In this document: piece by piece, positions 1-5,008 of the stretch
Layout: every line of letters starts with the position of its first letter
Numbering within the stretch: position 1 is the stretch's first letter
NCBI GenBank assembly: GCA_910577785.1
Contig: CAJTNT010000087.1
Span: forward strand, 1-5,008
DNA: 5,008 bases
Direction: 5' to 3'
Origin: an uncultured Lachnospiraceae bacterium
GTDB lineage: Bacteria > Bacillota > Clostridia > Lachnospirales > Lachnospiraceae
Notes under the pieces: model-generated
The model's input: only the letters and a program-made list of their open reading frames with translations
Database searches by the model: none
What the model was told of the DNA's origin: nothing
Program-made: the position numbers and the translations under genes

Positions 1-30
1 TTCCACCAAAGCTTTAAACAATGCCGCCAT
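1..30 (-). CDS. Unknown gene, first 10 codons only (runs off left edge)
   Basis: On the minus strand an ATG at 30-28 is preceded by AGGAGGTGAG (43-34) with three further bases before the start. This is a near-perfect Shine-Dalgarno sequence and fixes the start convincingly. The visible product begins MAALFKALVE, a short amphipathic-looking stretch, and the gene continues beyond base 1. Ten residues do not identify a family. Such an N-terminus would suit a small peptide, for example an AgrD-like autoinducer precursor or a small bacteriocin, but it would also suit the start of an ordinary protein. The gene is divergent from the 80-residue peptide gene at 265 and shares its control region, so co-regulation is plausible. 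Confidence 0.6.
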   Translation of the reverse strand, partial: MAALFKALVE

Positions 31-52
31 TTTCTCACCTCCTACAATATAA

Positions 53-72
53 TTTTTAATAAGTGTCTCCTT
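53..72 (-). repeat. Degenerate inverted copy of the ribosome binding site and start at 250-272
   Basis: Read on the minus strand, 72-63 is AAGGAGACAC, identical to the ribosome binding site segment at 250-259 of the plus-strand peptide gene. The next ten bases (62-53, TTATTAAAAA) match TTATGAAAAA at 263-272 in nine of ten positions after a 3-base gap (CGC, 260-262). The one mismatch turns the ATG start into ATT. This could be a remnant of a second, inverted copy of the peptide gene's 5' end that lost its start codon. Chance similarity in AT-rich DNA cannot be excluded. Confidence 0.4.
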
Positions 73-89
73 TGTATCTGGATACAAAG
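70..89. repeat. Perfect 9-bp inverted repeat with 2-nt centre
   Basis: CTTTGTATC (70-78) and GATACAAAG (81-89) are exact reverse complements separated by TG. The site lies between the probable minus-strand promoter (113-142) and the gene starting at 30, so it would fall in that gene's 5' leader. It has the size and symmetry of a dimeric repressor operator. In RNA it could form a hairpin whose distal arm overlaps the AAGGAG sequence at 72-67. No T-run follows on either strand, so it is not a standard intrinsic terminator. Confidence 0.55.
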
Positions 90-112
90 TTTGTGAAGCA
101 CTTCTGATTTGT

Positions 113-142
113 AGTATATCTCAAATATCCCAACAAACACAA
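113..142 (-). promoter_or_regulatory. Probable promoter for the leftward gene starting at 30
   Basis: On the minus strand the -10 TATACT (118-113, five of six to consensus) lies 18 bp from a weak -35 TTGTGT (142-137, three of six). The -35 overlaps the outer end of the long palindrome at 139-187, so a factor bound there could block or recruit RNA polymerase. The predicted transcript would start near 106 and carry the inverted repeat at 70-89 in its leader. Confidence 0.4.
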
Positions 143-187
143 TACGTCAAATTAGTTGCATTTTTTTCAACTAATTTGACGTATTGT
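139..187. promoter_or_regulatory. Perfect 20-bp inverted repeat; candidate shared operator
   Basis: The left arm ACAATACGTCAAATTAGTTG (139-158) is the exact reverse complement of 168-187, with a 9-base centre CATTTTTTT. It sits between two divergent genes (starts at 30 and 265), so it cannot be the terminator of either, and no T-run follows the outer arms. Each outer end reads TTGT outward and can serve as the start of a -35 element: TTGTGT at 142-137 leftward and TTGTCC at 184-189 rightward. Both have -10-like hexamers at 17-18 bp. This symmetry suggests one regulator site governing both promoters. The regulator encoded at 508-2466 is a natural candidate binder, but that is inference. Confidence 0.65.
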
Positions 188-212
188 CCTCTTGCAGAGC
201 CTAATGTAAGAT
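184..212 (+). promoter_or_regulatory. Possible promoter for the 80-residue peptide gene
   Basis: TTGTCC (184-189, four of six to the -35 consensus) and TAAGAT (207-212, four of six to the -10 consensus) are 17 bp apart. The predicted start near 219 leaves a leader of about 45 bases before the ATG at 265. The match is modest, as expected of an activator-dependent or tightly controlled promoter, and the -35 overlaps the right end of the 139-187 palindrome. Confidence 0.35.
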
Positions 213-264
213 AAAAGCAAAGGCATAACTGCTTAATATAAAGACTAAGAAGGAGACACCGCTT

Positions 265-507
265 ATGAAAAACAAAAAATCTCAGTTCAAATCAATGCTA
301 TCCATGCTAACACTAATGCTTGCCATGTCAGTCATTCTTACTTTGCCAGATGCAGAATCGAACAATTCTGATTCGATTCTCCAACAGCCTTCTGTCGGAG
401 AAGAAGCTCCTGACAGGGATGAAGATGAGGAACCTAGAGAACAGCCCCTAACGGATATGGATGAAATAATAACTGCGCTTAAAATGGCCGAAAAATACAC
501 CCTCTGA
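265..507 (+). CDS. Small exported peptide precursor, candidate signalling propeptide
   Basis: The product is 80 residues. The start is well supported by AAGGAG at 250-255, nine bases before the ATG. Residues 1-10 form a basic n-region (MKNKKSQFKS) and residues 11-28 a methionine- and leucine-rich hydrophobic segment, as in a Sec signal peptide or membrane anchor. No good AxA cleavage site is visible; A30 has proline at the -3 position, which is disfavoured. Residues 46-58 are strongly acidic, and the C-terminus (residues 61-80) is a possible amphipathic helix ending ALKMAEKYTL. There is no cysteine and no recognised domain. The stop TGA (505-507) is directly followed by the stop of the convergent XRE-TPR regulator. 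Small exported peptides beside such regulators are often pheromone precursors (Rgg/SHP, PlcR/PapR, Clostridium QssR/QssP). I infer that role from context and signal sequence, not from homology. It could equally be a small secreted or membrane-anchored protein of other function. Confidence 0.7.
   Translation: MKNKKSQFKSMLSMLTLMLAMSVILTLPDAESNNSDSILQQPSVGEEAPDRDEDEEPREQPLTDMDEIITALKMAEKYTL
354..380 (+). repeat. 9-bp inverted repeat inside the peptide gene
   Basis: AGAATCGAA (354-362) and TTCGATTCT (372-380) are exact reverse complements with a 9-base loop. They fall in codons 30-39, at the junction between the hydrophobic segment and the rest of the peptide. In the mRNA this would form a modest AU-rich hairpin. 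No U-run follows, so it is not a terminator. Confidence 0.4.
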
Positions 508-2466
508 TTATGACAGGAACTTCGCTTCCCGTTCCTCCAATAATGCTCTCATGCGAGAGTCATACACAAAATCTGCCATAGTTTCACTAATCCGAAAAGC
601 CTTTCTCCATTTCAGCCGGAGGGACTCATGTCTTTCCGGCTTTTCGACAGCAATCTCATAGGTATTCCATGCAATATGGTAAAACAAATGCCGGATGCAA
701 TTTATCCTGTAAAGCAATAAATCTTTTCGGACAGTCGCTTCGCTGAGTTCGGCAGCATTCTCAAAACTATAAATATCGCCCAAATAATTACTATAGCCCT
801 GCACTAAAACTCCATAGCCATAATTATAAACATCCGTTTTTACACTGTTTTGCCTGATTGAAAACAACACAGCTTCATACCATTTCTTCGCCTCACTAAA
901 ATTTCCCAGCCTTCGATAAAGATTACCAATGTCACCAGCAATCATAATCTCTTCCCTCTGGAAAACCCACCATTTCATATCCCTGCCCTCGAACTCAGGC
1001 ACCGTACAATGCAGCGCTTCCAGCATCATTTCCAGGCTTTCCTGCAATGCCCCTTCCTTTTTCCATTTCATGGCAGCTTCAAAGAACCGCAACTCCTGCC
1101 TTACCTTTGGGTACACCTCGTCTACCATTCCGCGGAATCTACGGATTTCCCGCTCCGCGCCCTCCCAGTCGCTGTATTCCAGCAATGTGCTGATCCGCTG
1201 CCGCAGAGCCAGGACATCCACAGAATCCGTCTCCAGCAACGGCGTATGCCATCCCCCATACTTCCCGTATTGTTTTGCCAGCCTGCTGTAATTTTCATAA
1301 GAAAGCTTATGCATCCCCTTCTCTATCTTCTCCAAATGGCGGGGCGTGACTATCTGTTCCCCTCCGTCATAAACCGCCCTTTCCCTGGATTTTCCATAGA
1401 ATGTCCGGAGCATTTTCAGGACAGTACCCGCATCCCTGGTATTGTCAATGGAAATCCCCTGCCATATCCGGTATCCGGGATAGCCGAACCATCCATATAT
1501 CTCCCGGAACATCTCCCGGAATTTACCAATCTGCTCCGGGTACTCCGGCCTCCCGAAAAGAGCCGCGTCCAACCCACACAGGGCATCCAGCAGCGGCAAC
1601 GCATAGCAGTGGCAGCCATGTCTGCGCAGCAATTCCAAAGCCCTCTGCCCTCTGGCAGCCATATCTCCCTCTGAAATCCCCATATACGCCAGCGAATCGC
1701 TGAATCCGCCGGACGCATATGCCTGTCGGATTCCCAGTATGGCGGCCTGGGGCAGAACCAACGCCATTGCGCGCTCTTTCCAGCCATGGGTTTGGGGATA
1801 TTCCCACACGGCCTGCCACAGTTCCCACGCTTCCTCCCATCTGCCGTTCAGAAACAGTGCAGCGCCAAACAGCAGAACCGCCTCCAGTTCCCCGGGGGAG
1901 AGGCAGAGTTTTGCCAAATGCCGTTCCCAGCCCTTCCGAACAGTACAGCCTACCATCTGCTCAGCCTTTTCCAGAATAGCCGCCATTTCGGTTCCTGCAT
2001 ATTCCCAGGCTCGCACGCTCCTCCCCTGCTCCCCTGCCTCCCCGTATTTCGCCATCACCTGTAACAGCATCAGGACAAGCTCCGCCTTCAGCAGAAACTG
2101 TTCTTCCAGCGGCTCACGCTTACTGTAAATTTTCCGGTATTCTTCCAGCTTCTCCACAACCAACTCCGCTTTGCCAGGCACCAGCAGACAGATATCCTCC
2201 CGCATCCGCCAGCGCTCCAGACTCTCACCCGAAGAGAGCGATTCAAAATACTCCGGCGAAATCCCCATGCGCAGCAGCAGGGTATCTCCTGTCAGTTTTG
2301 TCCACTGCGCCTTTCCCTTTTCCACCTTTTCCAGCGCCGTCCGGCTCAGGATTCCAGAGGACAGGTCTTCCAGCGACAGCTTCCGTTTCATCCGTTCCTT
2401 TCGAATCATCTGGCCATATGCCTTATTGTATTCCAGTATAAATTCCGGTTCGCTGATATTCTCCAT
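508..2466 (-). CDS. Tandem XRE-HTH / TPR-like transcriptional regulator (RRNPP-like)
   Basis: This is a 652-residue soluble protein with no signal peptide or membrane segment. The start ATG at 2466-2464 follows AAGGAT (2478-2473) by six bases; an ATG four bases earlier is out of frame. Residues about 15-74 form an XRE/Cro-type helix-turn-helix, with the family-typical turn and recognition helix around SRTALEKVEKG. Residues about 347-405 look like a second HTH of the same type: TPRHLEKIEKG (375-384 region) repeats the LEK-V/I-EKG signature, followed by KLSYENYSRLAKQYG. The rest is alpha-helical. TPR-like hairpins are clear at 512-540 (DIGNLYRRLGNFSEAKKWYEA) and probable at 553-605, with a likely repeat domain at about 100-330. 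XRE plus TPR is the plan of peptide-responsive RRNPP regulators, which are usually about 280-450 residues; this one is much longer and seems duplicated. It lies 49 bp downstream of the glycosyltransferase gene on the same strand and may be co-transcribed with it. Its stop TAA (510-508) abuts the stop of the convergent peptide gene. Its last ~150 codons are clearly more AT-rich than the rest. DNA-binding regulator is a confident call; peptide sensing is inferred. Confidence 0.8.
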   Translation of the reverse strand: MENISEPEFILEYNKAYGQMIRKERMKRKLSLEDLSSGILSRTALEKVEKGKAQWTKLTGDTLLLRMGISPEYFESLSSGESLERWRMREDICLLVPGKAELVVEKLEEYRKIYSKREPLEEQFLLKAELVLMLLQVMAKYGEAGEQGRSVRAWEYAGTEMAAILEKAEQMVGCTVRKGWERHLAKLCLSPGELEAVLLFGAALFLNGRWEEAWELWQAVWEYPQTHGWKERAMALVLPQAAILGIRQAYASGGFSDSLAYMGISEGDMAARGQRALELLRRHGCHCYALPLLDALCGLDAALFGRPEYPEQIGKFREMFREIYGWFGYPGYRIWQGISIDNTRDAGTVLKMLRTFYGKSRERAVYDGGEQIVTPRHLEKIEKGMHKLSYENYSRLAKQYGKYGGWHTPLLETDSVDVLALRQRISTLLEYSDWEGAEREIRRFRGMVDEVYPKVRQELRFFEAAMKWKKEGALQESLEMMLEALHCTVPEFEGRDMKWWVFQREEIMIAGDIGNLYRRLGNFSEAKKWYEAVLFSIRQNSVKTDVYNYGYGVLVQGYSNYLGDIYSFENAAELSEATVRKDLLLYRINCIRHLFYHIAWNTYEIAVEKPERHESLRLKWRKAFRISETMADFVYDSRMRALLEEREAKFLS

Positions 2467-2515
2467 TCATTTATCCTTATATTTAGGCTTAACCGTTTTA
2501 CTACTAGAGCCTTTT

Positions 2516-4188
2516 TCATTCACAGCGGCTGACATGCAGCACCTGTAAGTCCAGCTCCACCCTATCGCCAGGGCCTTCCTCTCCGTCGCTTATCAGAAGA
2601 TACTCTCCTGTCAGCGTCCCAAGCTCCGTCTGCGCCACGGGAATGACCGCTTGAGGCAGATAAGCGTATACAGCCCTTCCGTAGGGAGCCTTCTGCGTAT
2701 CCAGATAATAGACTGCCACATTCTCCAGCCCGTTCCCACTTATATATTCCGCGATGCTTACCGCATCCTCCTGAATGGCAGCGCCCATGGCTACCTGATT
2801 ATTATAGTAGGGTAGCTGGTACAGATTGATCAGGAAAATCGCCCCCACAGCCGCCAGCCCGACTATATTGGCCCACCTGATATACCCCTCCACCCGATGC
2901 CTCCGGTGCCATACCCACATAAAGCAGGCCGCAGCGGCGGCAGCCCCGCAGGCAAGGATATTGAAATGCGGCAGGAACCTCTGGGTAATATTGTCAATCA
3001 GCAAGAATATCGGCGCGTCAATAATCCCAATCCTCTGTCTGTCCCCCATTGCGGCAAAGTAGAAGCCAAGATAGGTAAAGACAGCGATGTACACCGGCCA
3101 GATCCATCCGGGCAGCCTGAACCGCTCCCTTCCTTTCAGGTACACCAGCAGCAGCGGCAGCTCAAACATCTGAAAATACCGGTAAAGCAGCTTATGGGGC
3201 AGCAGCACCTTACCCTCTTCCGTTATCACCACGCTGATCACGATCTCCGCCACCAGAATCAGGATCCCCAGCAGCAGGAACCTCAGGAATCCTCTGTCCT
3301 GTTCCGAATAGGCCTTTCTGTCGGCAATCGGCAGCACCACAGGCAATACCCCCCAGTAAAAGCAAAGCGCCACCAGATAGAAAACAATGCAGCTCAATAT
3401 GGCGGCAATCGTGCGCCAGTCTATGGGAAACAGCCTAGAAAACTGGGCGCTGTAATGATTGGAACCCGCAATCCCTCCGTTGATCCACAGGATTCCGCCT
3501 TTTCCAATGGCGTAAAGAATCGCCCAGATGCCGGAAAACGCGGCCACCTTCTTCCATACCGCAATGCAGCGCTGGCGGCAGGCCTCCCAAATCATACATG
3601 CGCAATACAGCAGCGGCAGGAACAGGAACATGGTCTTCGCAAAATAGCCCACAGCGGCAAGCGCCGCAATCAGTGCCATGTCTCCGGAAATCCGCAGGAC
3701 GCGCCCTTCCTGTATCTCTCTGTACACGAAATAAGCCGTCCAGAGGAATATGGGATACACCAGAACCTCCTGCATGCAATATGCCGCATTCGTCATAGAC
3801 GGCAGGAAAAGCGTCAGCGCGGTCACGATCCATATCGTTTTCCCATCCCTGCCCCCAGGCCCCAACATCCGCTTTGCCAACAGATAGACCGGAAAGACAG
3901 AGGACAGCATGACCACCGTCCCTATCATGCGGAAAAAGAACATGATGTCCTCCGGCCCGGCAAAATAATATGCCAGCGACAGCAGCATGGAATACAGGAC
4001 ACAGGTATAATCCAGGAGGGTCCCCCCTGGGAGAAATGTCCCTGGTAATGGAATGACCTGGCCATGGATATGTACAATTCCTCGTCTACCGTCAGATGCA
4101 CCGGAATCGTGAACCTGCTGACAAAAAAAGCATAACCTATGACCCCTAAAATATATAAGCCCAAAAGCTTCGCCGCATTCTTATGCAT
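2516..4188 (-). pseudogene. GT-C (GT39/ArnT-like) membrane glycosyltransferase, frameshifted
   Basis: Two overlapping minus-strand frames form one polytopic membrane protein of about 557 residues. The N-terminal frame starts at ATG 4188-4186, with GGAGGA (4201-4196) seven bases upstream. It encodes one membrane helix (about residues 8-24) and then TVDEELYISMAR (33-44). This matches the first-loop acidic DE..Y...AR motif of GT39/ArnT/PMT-type enzymes, which transfer a sugar from a polyprenyl-phosphate carrier on the outer face of the membrane. After FSQGG (residue about 56) the frame goes wrong. The homologous continuation, TLLDYTCVLYS followed by MLLSLAYYF, is in the -1 frame and runs to TGA at 2518-2516. 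That part has roughly ten more hydrophobic helices, a loop HKLLYRYFQMFELP, and a soluble tail of about 90 residues. The shift lies in a G6 run (minus strand of 4022-4027); one extra G would restore the gene. It may be a real inactivating mutation, a phase-variable tract, translational slippage at G GGG GGA, or a sequencing error. The acceptor substrate cannot be told from the sequence. Confidence 0.7.
4022..4027 (-). other. G6 homopolymer at the frameshift point
   Basis: The coding strand reads CAG GGG GGA CCC in the upstream frame. The downstream, clearly homologous frame is GGG ACC CTC. Restoration needs one more G (seven in all) or a -1 slip. G GGG GGA fits the X XXY YYZ form of a -1 slippery heptamer, but I see no strong stem-loop immediately downstream. 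Confidence 0.7.
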
Positions 4189-4205
4189 TGGCTAATCCTC
4201 CCCCC

Positions 4206-4225
4206 GCCCCGGAAATCCCAGGGGC
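4206..4225 (-). promoter_or_regulatory. Small GC hairpin just upstream of the glycosyltransferase RBS
   Basis: On the coding strand GCCCC (4225-4221) and GGGGC (4210-4206) can pair around a 10-base loop, immediately before the G-rich ribosome binding site. A five-pair GC stem could modestly affect translation initiation. The evidence is base pairing only. Confidence 0.25.
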
Positions 4226-4246
4226 CTGTATGAAACCTATGGTTCT

Positions 4247-4276
4247 ATCATATCCCGCCATGAAAGCATGTGTCAA
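4247..4276 (-). promoter_or_regulatory. Strong sigma-A-type promoter for the glycosyltransferase (and perhaps the regulator)
   Basis: On the minus strand TTGACA (4276-4271, perfect -35) and TATGAT (4252-4247, five of six to the -10 consensus) are separated by 18 bp. The predicted start near 4240 gives a leader of about 50 bases before the ATG at 4188. With no obvious promoter or terminator in the 49-bp gap before the regulator gene, this transcript may continue through 2466-508. Confidence 0.65.
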
Positions 4277-4328
4277 GCGTTTCTGATGCCCTGTTCCATT
4301 TCTGTTTTTCCATTTTTATCGCTTGACA
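4271..4328. repeat. 9-bp inverted repeat in the 4189-4511 intergenic region
   Basis: TGTCAAGCG (4271-4279) and CGCTTGACA (4320-4328) are exact reverse complements 40 bp apart. The left arm contains the -35 of the leftward promoter. The right arm carries a TTGACA facing right, but it has no convincing -10 at 16-18 bp. The rest of this 320-bp intergenic stretch is AT-rich towards its right end and holds the 5' flank of the transposase fragment; I see no small gene in it. Confidence 0.35.
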
Positions 4329-4511
4329 GCCAAAGGTATCCGCTCCTTTATCCCTCCCTGTATGATTCTGCAAAAAACATAAAAACTATAGTTTGCAGGA
4401 TAAACTTACAAAGTTACAAAAATGTTACGGAATAGAAAATCAAAACTTTCTGTTCCCTTTTTTACCCCGTTTTGGTATATATGTTTTATAACGTTTATAT
4501 CAGGAGGGCTT

Positions 4512-4952
4512 ATGGCAAAGAAATCAACGAGACTGGAAGAACTTCATAACACATTCCAAGAAAATGGAATATCTCCGGAAACAGTCATGCAAAACGACAG
4601 GCTGATCAGGGAAATCAAAAAGCATGCAGATGAAGTGCCGGATTATCGCCATCCATCTTATGTCCAGCATCCGCTGGGGGATATCATCATGATTGTCTTC
4701 TTTGCGGTGCTAGGGAATGCAGATGAATGGGCAGAGATCGAAGCATTTGCAAAGGTGAAGGAAAAGTGGTTTAGAAAGTACCTGGACCTTCCCAACGGGG
4801 TACCTACAGACGACACTTACCGTGTCGTGTTCAGCAATATCTGCACAGACCATTTCTTCCAGGTCACCACTGGAATTCTGCTGCGCACCATTGACGGAAT
4901 TATCGGGCTGGCCGGGAAGAGGGATAATATATATGATATTGACTCGCAATAA
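4512..4952 (+). pseudogene. ISAs1-family transposase, N-terminal fragment
   Basis: The product is 146 residues from the ATG at 4512, chosen because AGGAGG (4502-4507) lies four bases upstream and the family-like sequence begins there; the frame is open back to 4422 but that part is not family-like. Residues about 40-125 carry the features of the DDE_Tnp_1-associated N-terminal domain of ISAs1/H-repeat transposases: DYRHPSYVQHPLGDIIMIVFFAVLG, then DEWAEIEAF, then KWFRKYLDLPNGVPTDDTYRVVFS (given here in pieces around residues 44-107). Full-length members are about 370 residues. This one ends at TAA after YDIDSQ, before the DGK segment with the first catalytic Asp, so it cannot be an active transposase. 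No alternative frame continues the protein before 5008. The bases after the stop (TTAGCATGAAAATAAAG) are AT-rich non-coding sequence. They could be an element end or the junction of an internal deletion, but the terminal repeats cannot be defined here. Confidence 0.75.
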
Positions 4953-5008
4953 CTGCACTTAAAAGAAAGATTTTTAAAAATTAGCATGAAAATAAAGCCA
5001 GCCCATAG

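Noticed and set aside
53..62. Extended leftward gene starting at ATT after the AAGGAG at 72-67 (frame is open into MAALFK)
   Set aside because: ATT starts are very rare, and the far stronger AGGAGGTGAG/ATG lies 30 bases downstream.
237..242. TATAAA as the -10 of the peptide gene
   Set aside because: Transcription would start at or in the ribosome binding site (250-255), and no -35 lies at the right distance.
515..536. AGGAAC...GTTCCT inverted repeat as a bidirectional terminator between the convergent genes
   Set aside because: The stem is only six pairs, the loop is ten bases, and there is no T-run on either side.
929..2128. Several plus- and minus-strand open frames of 86-221 codons overlapping the regulator
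   Set aside because: They have low-complexity Ser/Pro/Arg-rich products, no ribosome binding sites of note, and are fully covered by the regulator reading frame, which has clear domains.
2897..4048. A 383-codon plus-strand open frame antisense to the glycosyltransferase
   Set aside because: It is rich in Gln, His, Pro and Arg without hydrophobic periodicity or a recognisable domain, and mirrors a well-formed membrane protein on the other strand. It is a shadow frame.
4323..4352. Rightward promoter using the perfect TTGACA at 4323-4328
   Set aside because: No acceptable -10 lies 16-18 bp downstream; the best is TTTATC, three of six.
4422..4511. Upstream start for the transposase fragment at 4422
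   Set aside because: The extra 30 residues are not family-like, and the AGGAGG at 4502-4507 supports initiation at 4512.
4237..5008. CTATGG (4237-4242) and CCATAG (5003-5008) as the terminal inverted repeats of an IS
   Set aside because: Only six bases match, similarity stops there, and the left copy lies downstream of the glycosyltransferase promoter rather than next to the transposase.
1..5008. CRISPR array, tRNA, rRNA or large tandem repeats
   Set aside because: I saw no regularly spaced direct repeats, no tRNA cloverleaf and no rRNA-like sequence on either strand.

Overview
The window looks like a chromosomal segment from a low-to-mid GC Clostridia, most likely a Lachnospiraceae-type gut bacterium. 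The basis is strong AGGAGG-type ribosome binding sites, sigma-A-like promoters, a very long XRE/TPR regulator of the kind common in that group, and an ISAs1-type transposase fragment. This placement is inference; there is no rRNA or other marker gene.

Layout. Positions 1-30 (minus) hold only the first ten codons of a gene running off the left edge. Positions 31-264 are an AT-rich divergent control region. It contains a perfect 20-bp inverted repeat (139-187) whose two outer ends each supply a possible outward-facing -35 element, a second perfect 9-bp inverted repeat (70-89), and a decayed inverted copy of the downstream gene's ribosome binding site and start. Positions 265-507 (plus) encode an 80-residue peptide with a signal-peptide-like N-terminus and an acidic C-terminal half. 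It abuts, with zero intergenic bases and tail to tail, a 652-residue cytoplasmic regulator (508-2466, minus) that appears to contain two HTH units and helical TPR-like repeats. Upstream of the regulator on the same strand is a GT-C/GT39-like polytopic membrane glycosyltransferase (2516-4188), broken by a one-base frameshift in a G6 run, with a good promoter at 4247-4276. Positions 4512-4952 (plus) are the N-terminal part of an ISAs1-family transposase that stops before the catalytic domain.

How the parts may fit together. The most interesting reading is that 1-2466 is a peptide-signalling module: a small exported precursor, a convergent XRE-TPR receptor/regulator, and a palindromic operator between two divergent promoters. 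This resembles RRNPP-type (Rgg/SHP, PlcR/PapR, Clostridium Qss) quorum sensing in logic, but the receptor appears to be a tandem duplication of the HTH-TPR unit in a single chain. GC content falls from about 60% in the regulator's middle to about 40% over its last 150 residues and about 37% in the peptide region. That suggests the peptide gene and the receptor's C-terminal part may share a separate history. No function is proven from sequence alone.
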